Assembly: GCA_964451985.1 (NCBI GenBank) | Contig: CAYVKB010000103.1 | Location: forward strand, 1-5,999 | Direction of reading: 5' to 3' | DNA from: GBS-DC sp964451985 | Lineage (GTDB): Bacteria > Armatimonadota > Fimbriimonadia > Fimbriimonadales > GBS-DC | Length of the DNA stretch: 5,999 nt | Part shown: positions 1 through 3,698 of the stretch, one piece after another | Layout: every line of letters begins with the position of its first letter | Numbering within the stretch: the stretch's first letter is position 1 | Translations under genes and position numbers: made by a program | The notes under the pieces: generated by a model | Seen by the model: only the letters and a program-made list of their open reading frames with translations | Told to the model about the DNA's origin: nothing | Databases searched by the model: none

Positions 1-6
1 AAACCT

Positions 7-1182
7 ATGCACCCCCAAAACGACGCGCTGGAGCGCTGGCGGCTGATACTGGGCAGGCGGGCGGAACGTGCCAACCCCGCGTTTCGGTTGGGTAGCCAAT
101 CCGACCAAGCCGAGGCGGGCGAAAGCGATTTGCAACGCACCCTGCCCGCAGGCATGAGCCTCACCGAGCTAGATAAAGCCCTCAGCTTCGTATACGATGG
201 AGGCGAGCGATTCGGCGGTACGGGCGACAGCAGCCCCTACATTCCCCAGTGGCTCGAACAGATGCGCGCTACGTTCAACCAGTCCACCCTCGCGATGGTG
301 CAACGCGACGCCTTCGAGCGCACAGGGCTGGCGGAACTACTGCTGCAACCCGAAGTCTTGCCCCAACTGCAGCCCGATGTTCAACTCGTTGCCACGATAC
401 TGAGCCTGAAAGACCAGATTCCCGACACCGTGAAGCAAGCCGCGCGCGACTTAATCCGCGGCGTGGTCGACCAGCTGCGCCGTAAACTGGAGGTGCGGGT
501 ACAGCAAGCCGTGTTCGGTGCGCTGCAGCGCAATCGTTACTCGCCCATCCGCACCGCCCGCAACCTCGACTGGCGACGCACCCTGCGCAGCAACCTCAAG
601 AACTACTTGCCCGAACGCAAAGCCATCATTCCTGAACGACTCTACTTCTGGGCGAATGAGAAGCGGTTCCGCGACTGGCAGATAATTATTCTGGTTGACC
701 AGAGCGGCAGCATGGCGAACTCGGCGGTCTACGCCAGTGTCATGGCGTGTGTCTTTGCCTCGGTGAATGTGCTGGAGACAAACCTGATTGTGTTCGACAC
801 CAGCGTCGTTGAACTCACGCCCTACCTTAGTGGCGACCCTGTGGAGTTGTTATTTAACTTACAACTCGGCGGCGGCACAGATATTGCGCAGGCAGTGGCG
901 TACGGTGCGAAACTGGTTAAGAACCCCGAAAAGTGCATCTTTGTGCTAATTACCGACTTGTACGAGGGAGGTGACGAGGTTGCGTTGCTGAGCCAACTGC
1001 GCGCCCTGCGGGAGAGCAAGGTCAAGGCGCTATGTCTGCTTGCGTTGGAGGAGGGTAAACCTGTGTACAATAAGCCGCTTGCCCGTCAGGTAGCTGCGCT
1101 AGACATTCCCACCTTCGCCGCTACGCCCGATAAGCTGCTTGAAGTGATGGAACAGTTCCTGAAGGGGTCGCGTCGCGCGTAG
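7..1182 (+). CDS. VWA-domain protein (CoxE-like) of a MoxR/DUF5682/SWIM-type cluster
   Basis: This is a soluble 391-residue protein with no signal peptide or membrane segment. The C-terminal half is a von Willebrand factor A domain (about residues 224-385). Its metal-ion-dependent adhesion site is complete: DQSGS at 231-235, the Thr of GGGTD at 291, and the Asp of ITDLYEGG at 317. The N-terminal half is helical and starts with an ERWRLILG motif, followed by a conserved-looking stretch around MVQRDAFERTGLAELLLQPE (98-117). This arrangement matches, from memory, actinobacterial VWA proteins of about 380-400 residues encoded beside a MoxR AAA+ ATPase, a DUF5682 protein and a SWIM zinc-finger protein. 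In MoxR/VWA pairs the VWA protein is thought to act as a metal-dependent adaptor for the ATPase; no target is known here. The ATG at 7 is preferred because those relatives also begin a few residues before the WRL motif. Only 6 nt lie upstream, so neither a ribosome site nor a more distal start can be excluded. The stop codon lies inside a repeat. Confidence 0.9.
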   Translation: MHPQNDALERWRLILGRRAERANPAFRLGSQSDQAEAGESDLQRTLPAGMSLTELDKALSFVYDGGERFGGTGDSSPYIPQWLEQMRATFNQSTLAMVQRDAFERTGLAELLLQPEVLPQLQPDVQLVATILSLKDQIPDTVKQAARDLIRGVVDQLRRKLEVRVQQAVFGALQRNRYSPIRTARNLDWRRTLRSNLKNYLPERKAIIPERLYFWANEKRFRDWQIIILVDQSGSMANSAVYASVMACVFASVNVLETNLIVFDTSVVELTPYLSGDPVELLFNLQLGGGTDIAQAVAYGAKLVKNPEKCIFVLITDLYEGGDEVALLSQLRALRESKVKALCLLALEEGKPVYNKPLARQVAALDIPTFAATPDKLLEVMEQFLKGSRRA

Positions 1183-1202
1183 CGTCGGCGTCCCCGCCGA
1201 CG
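1177..1202. repeat. 26-nt hairpin repeat, copy 1
   Basis: This is the first of two identical 26-nt copies, 47 nt apart start to start. It contains a perfect 8-bp stem, CGTCGGCG (1183-1190) with CGCCGACG (1195-1202), around a TCCC loop. The TAG stop codon of the VWA gene (1180-1182) is part of the repeat, so this copy overlaps the end of the coding sequence. There is no T-run after the stem, so it is not a canonical intrinsic terminator. It resembles a REP-type short palindromic element. Confidence 0.85.
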
Positions 1203-1223
1203 CGAGTAGGGAGTGCGCGGCGT

Positions 1224-1249
1224 GCGTAGCGTCGGCGTCCCCGCCGACG
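1224..1249. repeat. 26-nt hairpin repeat, copy 2
   Basis: This is identical to the copy at 1177-1202. The stem is 1230-1237 with 1242-1249 around the TCCC loop at 1238-1241. It ends 5 nt before the AGGAGG ribosome site of the SWIM gene. Because the copies are identical, the left arm of one could also pair with the right arm of the other, giving alternative folds of the intercistronic RNA. Weak similarity continues 3' of both copies (GAGTAGG against AAGCAGG), which suggests a tandem duplication of a unit of about 47 nt. Confidence 0.85.
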
Positions 1250-1254
1250 AAAGC

Positions 1255-1260
1255 AGGAGG
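1255..1260 (+). promoter_or_regulatory. Shine-Dalgarno site of the SWIM gene
   Basis: A perfect AGGAGG lies 10 nt before the ATG at 1271 and 19 nt before a second in-frame ATG at 1280. The spacing favours the first ATG. The site directly follows hairpin repeat copy 2, so a folded repeat could affect its accessibility. Confidence 0.8.
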
Positions 1261-1270
1261 GATCACTCCG

Positions 1271-2719
1271 ATGCAACCGATGACCTTAGACGAAGTTCGC
1301 GCTTTGTGTGATCTGACCACCTATCGGAGCGCGGAGCAAATTGTAGCAAGCGACCAGCTGCTGCAATTAGCCCGTTCGGACGAAACACTATATGCCCAAG
1401 TGCAGGGCAGCAAGCCGTACACCGTACGCATCGAGTTCAAAGACAGCGCACCGAAAGCCAGATGCACTTGTTTGGCTGCGCGTTTCGCCAAGTTTTGCAA
1501 GCATGCTATCGCCGTGCTGATTGTTTGGGCGCAGTCGCCTGAACGGTTCACCTACGGGCAGCAGACGCCGACAGAGGAGCCGCCCACCCAACCCAGGCGC
1601 GGGGGCAAACGCGCCGCCAAAGCCACGGTGGAGCGCGCCGACCTGCAGATTCAGAGTATCGATCGGACACTCAAAATAGTACAGGAGCTTGCCGAGCGCG
1701 GGCTGGCAGGGGTGCAACCTGCGTTTCTGGAGCAACTCAAAGCCCTCGCACCGAACTTAGAGTCGCTCAAAGCGCGGCGGCTCAAGCAGGCTGTGGAGCG
1801 GCTCGTGCAACTGATTGAGAACGCCCGCGTAGACCCTATCAGCGAGGAGCGGTACACCCGCGCCCTGCTGCGCCTGTGGCTGATTGCCCGCGCGCTGGAA
1901 GAACACTTCGCCGAGCGGCGCCCCCTGCCCGACGAGCAAATGGAAGAGATGCTGGGACGCACCTGGCGCGACAAAGACCTGCAACTCCGCGAGAACCTGC
2001 ACCTGCTGGAGCTTGCGTACGAGAACATCGAGCTGCCCACAGGCTTTCGGCTCGACATCAGCCATATGATGGAGTTAGAAACGGGCGAACTGCTGCGCGA
2101 GATGAAAATCGCTCCGCTGCATACGCCCAGCGCAGATGCAAGGGCGTTCAAGCCTGCGCGCCCCGAACCGATTCATGCCCTGCGCGTAGGCGTGTATCCC
2201 GGCTACGCTCCCAAACGCATCAAGATTTATGACGCACTGCCCCTGCACGCACCGATGGCAGAGCTAATCGCTCAAGCTGTTTCGCACGCCCTCACCGAGT
2301 GGCAGCCCCTCATTCGCCAATACCTGCAACGCCTCGCCGACACGTTCGCCCCGCGTGAGCTGCCGTGCCTGTTGCGGTATGAGCGCATCGTATGGCAAGA
2401 TGGCGCGGCGTGGCTCGCCGACACGCATGGCGCGCTGTTGCCCCTCGCGCTGGAGACCCTGCCTATGCGCCTGCACGCCCACGCTGAACAGCAACGCCTC
2501 CAGCAAGAGCTATCCGAGCAGGACGAGTTCGCGATTGTCTTCGCGCCGCCCACCCCACGCGCCAGCGGCGTCCCCTACGAAGCTGCGCTGATGCGTCACA
2601 GTTGGCTTGCCCTGTTCGGCTACCTGGAAGGCGAAGATACGCTCCGCTTCCGCCCCATCAGCGCACTCCATGAAACGGGTGTCGTGCGACTAATTTGGGG
2701 GATGCAGGTACGCGTCTAA
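1271..2719 (+). CDS. SWIM zinc-finger domain protein
   Basis: This 482-residue soluble protein carries an N-terminal SWIM zinc finger. The metal ligands fit CxC-x8-CxH: C65, C67, C76 and H78, preceded by a strand (PYTVRIEF, 49-56) and followed by a hydrophobic helix (AIAVLIVWAQ), the usual SWIM layout. SWIM fingers bind zinc and are associated with DNA or protein binding. A Pro/Arg/Lys-rich linker (about 98-120) leads to a mostly helical region rich in Leu, Glu and Arg (about 120-280). A final region of about 200 residues with more predicted strand contains no domain I recognise. The gene follows the VWA gene by 88 nt on the same strand, consistent with an operon. From memory, SWIM proteins with the same N-terminal layout accompany this VWA family together with MoxR and DUF5682 proteins. 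The SWIM call is firm; the biochemical role is unknown. Confidence 0.88.
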   Translation: MQPMTLDEVRALCDLTTYRSAEQIVASDQLLQLARSDETLYAQVQGSKPYTVRIEFKDSAPKARCTCLAARFAKFCKHAIAVLIVWAQSPERFTYGQQTPTEEPPTQPRRGGKRAAKATVERADLQIQSIDRTLKIVQELAERGLAGVQPAFLEQLKALAPNLESLKARRLKQAVERLVQLIENARVDPISEERYTRALLRLWLIARALEEHFAERRPLPDEQMEEMLGRTWRDKDLQLRENLHLLELAYENIELPTGFRLDISHMMELETGELLREMKIAPLHTPSADARAFKPARPEPIHALRVGVYPGYAPKRIKIYDALPLHAPMAELIAQAVSHALTEWQPLIRQYLQRLADTFAPRELPCLLRYERIVWQDGAAWLADTHGALLPLALETLPMRLHAHAEQQRLQQELSEQDEFAIVFAPPTPRASGVPYEAALMRHSWLALFGYLEGEDTLRFRPISALHETGVVRLIWGMQVRV

Positions 2720-2788
2720 AATTCTGCCAGGTTGTCGGAAAATGCTTTTGAAATACTGACGCAGACATGCACCGTTCGGGATGATAAT

Positions 2789-2808
2789 CGCCGTCGTTAC
2801 GAACGGCG
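2789..2808 (+). other. Hairpin in the DUF62 leader, with an alternative partner
   Basis: CGCCGTCG (2789-2796) pairs with the segment at 2800-2808 as an 8-bp stem with a TTA loop and one bulged A. The 3' arm can instead pair with an upstream segment: CCGTTCG (2772-2778) is the exact reverse complement of CGAACGG (2800-2806). The two structures are mutually exclusive. No T-run follows, so an intrinsic terminator is not supported. Confidence 0.4.
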
Positions 2809-2829
2809 CGGGAGACCTGATAGGATTAT

Positions 2830-2834
2830 GAGGG
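2830..2834 (+). promoter_or_regulatory. Probable ribosome binding site of the DUF62 gene
   Basis: GAGGG lies 4 nt before the ATG at 2839. The spacing is tight but usable. It supports this ATG, which also places the conserved LLTDYG motif at the expected distance from the N-terminus. Confidence 0.55.
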
Positions 2835-2838
2835 AAAA

Positions 2839-3696
2839 ATGAGTCGGTTAGTTGCTCTGCTCACGGACTACGGCTATGTGGACACCTACGTAGCGCAGGT
2901 AAAGGCAGTAATGCTGCGCCTGTGCCCCACGTGCGAAATTTTGGACTTGACGCACGGGATTGCACCGCAGAACATTCGCAGTGGGGCGTACCAGCTGGCG
3001 ACTGCTACGCCCTACCTGCCTGATGGGGCGATTGTGATCGCAGTTGTAGACCCCGGCGTAGGCACGGCGCGCCGCGCGATTGCCGTACAGGGCGTGCGCC
3101 ACACCTACCTTGCACCCGATAACGGCTTGCTGAGCCTCGCCTTGCGCGACGATCCGCCCCAACACGCCGTCGCGCTGGACAACCCGCACTATCACCTACC
3201 CGAAGTGAGTACTACCTTCCATGGGCGCGACATCTTTGCCCCGTGCGCCGCACACTTAGCCAACGGCGTACCCCTTAGCGCCCTGGGGACTGCGATTGAC
3301 ACGGCGTCGCTGGTCACACTGCCCGATATCGAGCCTGAATTCGCAGGGGATCTTATCCGCTGCAAGCCGTTGCATATCGATCATTTTGGGAACGTGGTGT
3401 TCAACCTACGTCGCACAGACATTCCTGTCCGTGCAAGACTCACCCTCCTGCTACACACTGGCGGAGGTGTGCTTGGACATGAATGTCCAAGCGACGATTT
3501 GGGCAAGGACAGGAATGTCCGTGCGACGGTTGAGTTGCATCTCGTGCGCACCTTTGGAGAGGTGATGTGGGGCGAGCCGCTGGCGTACTGGGGCAGCAAC
3601 GGTTATCTGGAGGTAGCAGTCAACGGTGACTCGGCAGCGAAGACTTTGGGTATCGACAGGGACAGCGTACTGGAGGTAAGATTCGAGGCTGACTAA
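2839..3696 (+). CDS. SAM hydrolase (SAM hydroxide adenosyltransferase, DUF62 family)
   Basis: Members of this family split S-adenosyl-L-methionine with water or hydroxide into adenosine and L-methionine, and this is the predicted cytosolic activity here. The N-terminal domain has LLTDYG (7-12), DLTHGI (36-41), VVDPGVGT (69-76), APDNGLLS (92-99) and TFHGRDIFAP (126-135). The Asp-Arg-His triad known from the Pyrococcus horikoshii enzyme corresponds to D71, R78 and H128. The C-terminal domain has IDHFGNVVFN (180-189) and GSNGYLEVAVN (252-262). No long loop typical of the fluorinase/chlorinase branch is apparent, so hydrolase is the safer call. The protein has 285 residues; relatives I recall have about 255-270. 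The excess lies at residues 191-230, exactly a 40-codon palindromic element described separately. All conserved motifs flank it intact, so the protein may still be active. The gene converges on mutS2 with a 2-nt gap. Confidence 0.93.
   Translation: MSRLVALLTDYGYVDTYVAQVKAVMLRLCPTCEILDLTHGIAPQNIRSGAYQLATATPYLPDGAIVIAVVDPGVGTARRAIAVQGVRHTYLAPDNGLLSLALRDDPPQHAVALDNPHYHLPEVSTTFHGRDIFAPCAAHLANGVPLSALGTAIDTASLVTLPDIEPEFAGDLIRCKPLHIDHFGNVVFNLRRTDIPVRARLTLLLHTGGGVLGHECPSDDLGKDRNVRATVELHLVRTFGEVMWGEPLAYWGSNGYLEVAVNGDSAAKTLGIDRDSVLEVRFEAD
3409..3528 (+). repeat. 120-nt palindromic element inserted in frame in the DUF62 gene
   Basis: The element is bounded by 22-nt inverted repeats, 3409-3430 and 3507-3528, that match at 21 of 22 positions. 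A third related 22-nt unit in the same orientation as the right arm lies at 3475-3496 and matches it at 19 of 22. Between the left arm and the third unit, CAAG (3434-3437) pairs with CTTG (3472-3475), and CACCCTCC (3441-3448) pairs with GGAGGTG (3463-3469) with one bulge. The whole segment can therefore fold back on itself. It encodes residues 191-230 of the DUF62 protein with no frameshift or stop. It lies in the variable linker between FGNVVFNL and RTFGEV. The mobile origin is inferred, as only this one location is visible. Confidence 0.75.
3472..3491. repeat. Near-perfect palindrome inside the element
   Basis: CTTGGACAT (3472-3480) and ATGTCCAAG (3483-3491) are exact reverse complements separated by GA. 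They overlap the internal 22-nt repeat unit. The core pattern GGACA(T/G)GAATGTCC recurs at 3507-3520, and nearly in reverse complement in the left arm. Confidence 0.8.
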
Positions 3697-3698
3697 TC

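Larger units (their letters stand above)
2720..2838 (+). promoter_or_regulatory. Leader/promoter region of the DUF62 gene
   Basis: This 119-nt spacer has no gene. It is more AT-rich than its surroundings near 2738-2760, as expected for a promoter. A GATAAT at 2783-2788 matches five of six bases of a sigma-70 -10 box, but no convincing -35 lies 16-18 nt upstream; the nearest TTGAAA (2748-2753) is 29 nt away. The promoter call is therefore weak. CAGGT (2728-2732) can pair with ACCTG (2815-2819), enclosing the local hairpins. Confidence 0.3.

Noticed and set aside
1103..1110. GACATTCC in the VWA gene, resembling the core of the element at 3409-3528
   Set aside because: Only about eight bases match, with no palindromic partner or flanking arm nearby. 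A match this short is expected by chance.
1183..1249. The intercistronic hairpins, considered as intrinsic terminators of the VWA transcript
   Set aside because: Neither stem is followed by a run of T, and a strong ribosome site for the next gene follows at once, which argues for read-through.
1651..2151. A 166-codon open stretch on the - strand opposite the SWIM gene
   Set aside because: Its product is dominated by Ser and Arg, the typical reverse reading of Glu/Leu/Arg-rich helical codons. No ribosome site or homology supports it.
3475..3528. Repeats with a 10-nt gap, considered as a small CRISPR-like array
   Set aside because: The units are 22 nt with imperfect identity, the gap is far too short for a spacer, a third unit is inverted, and the segment is part of an intact coding sequence.
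2839..3696. Considered as a fluorinase or SalL-type chlorinase
   Set aside because: The Asp-Arg-His triad spacing fits the hydroxide adenosyltransferase branch. The extra residues lie in the C-terminal linker as a repeat element, not in the N-terminal domain where the fluorinase-type loop would be expected.
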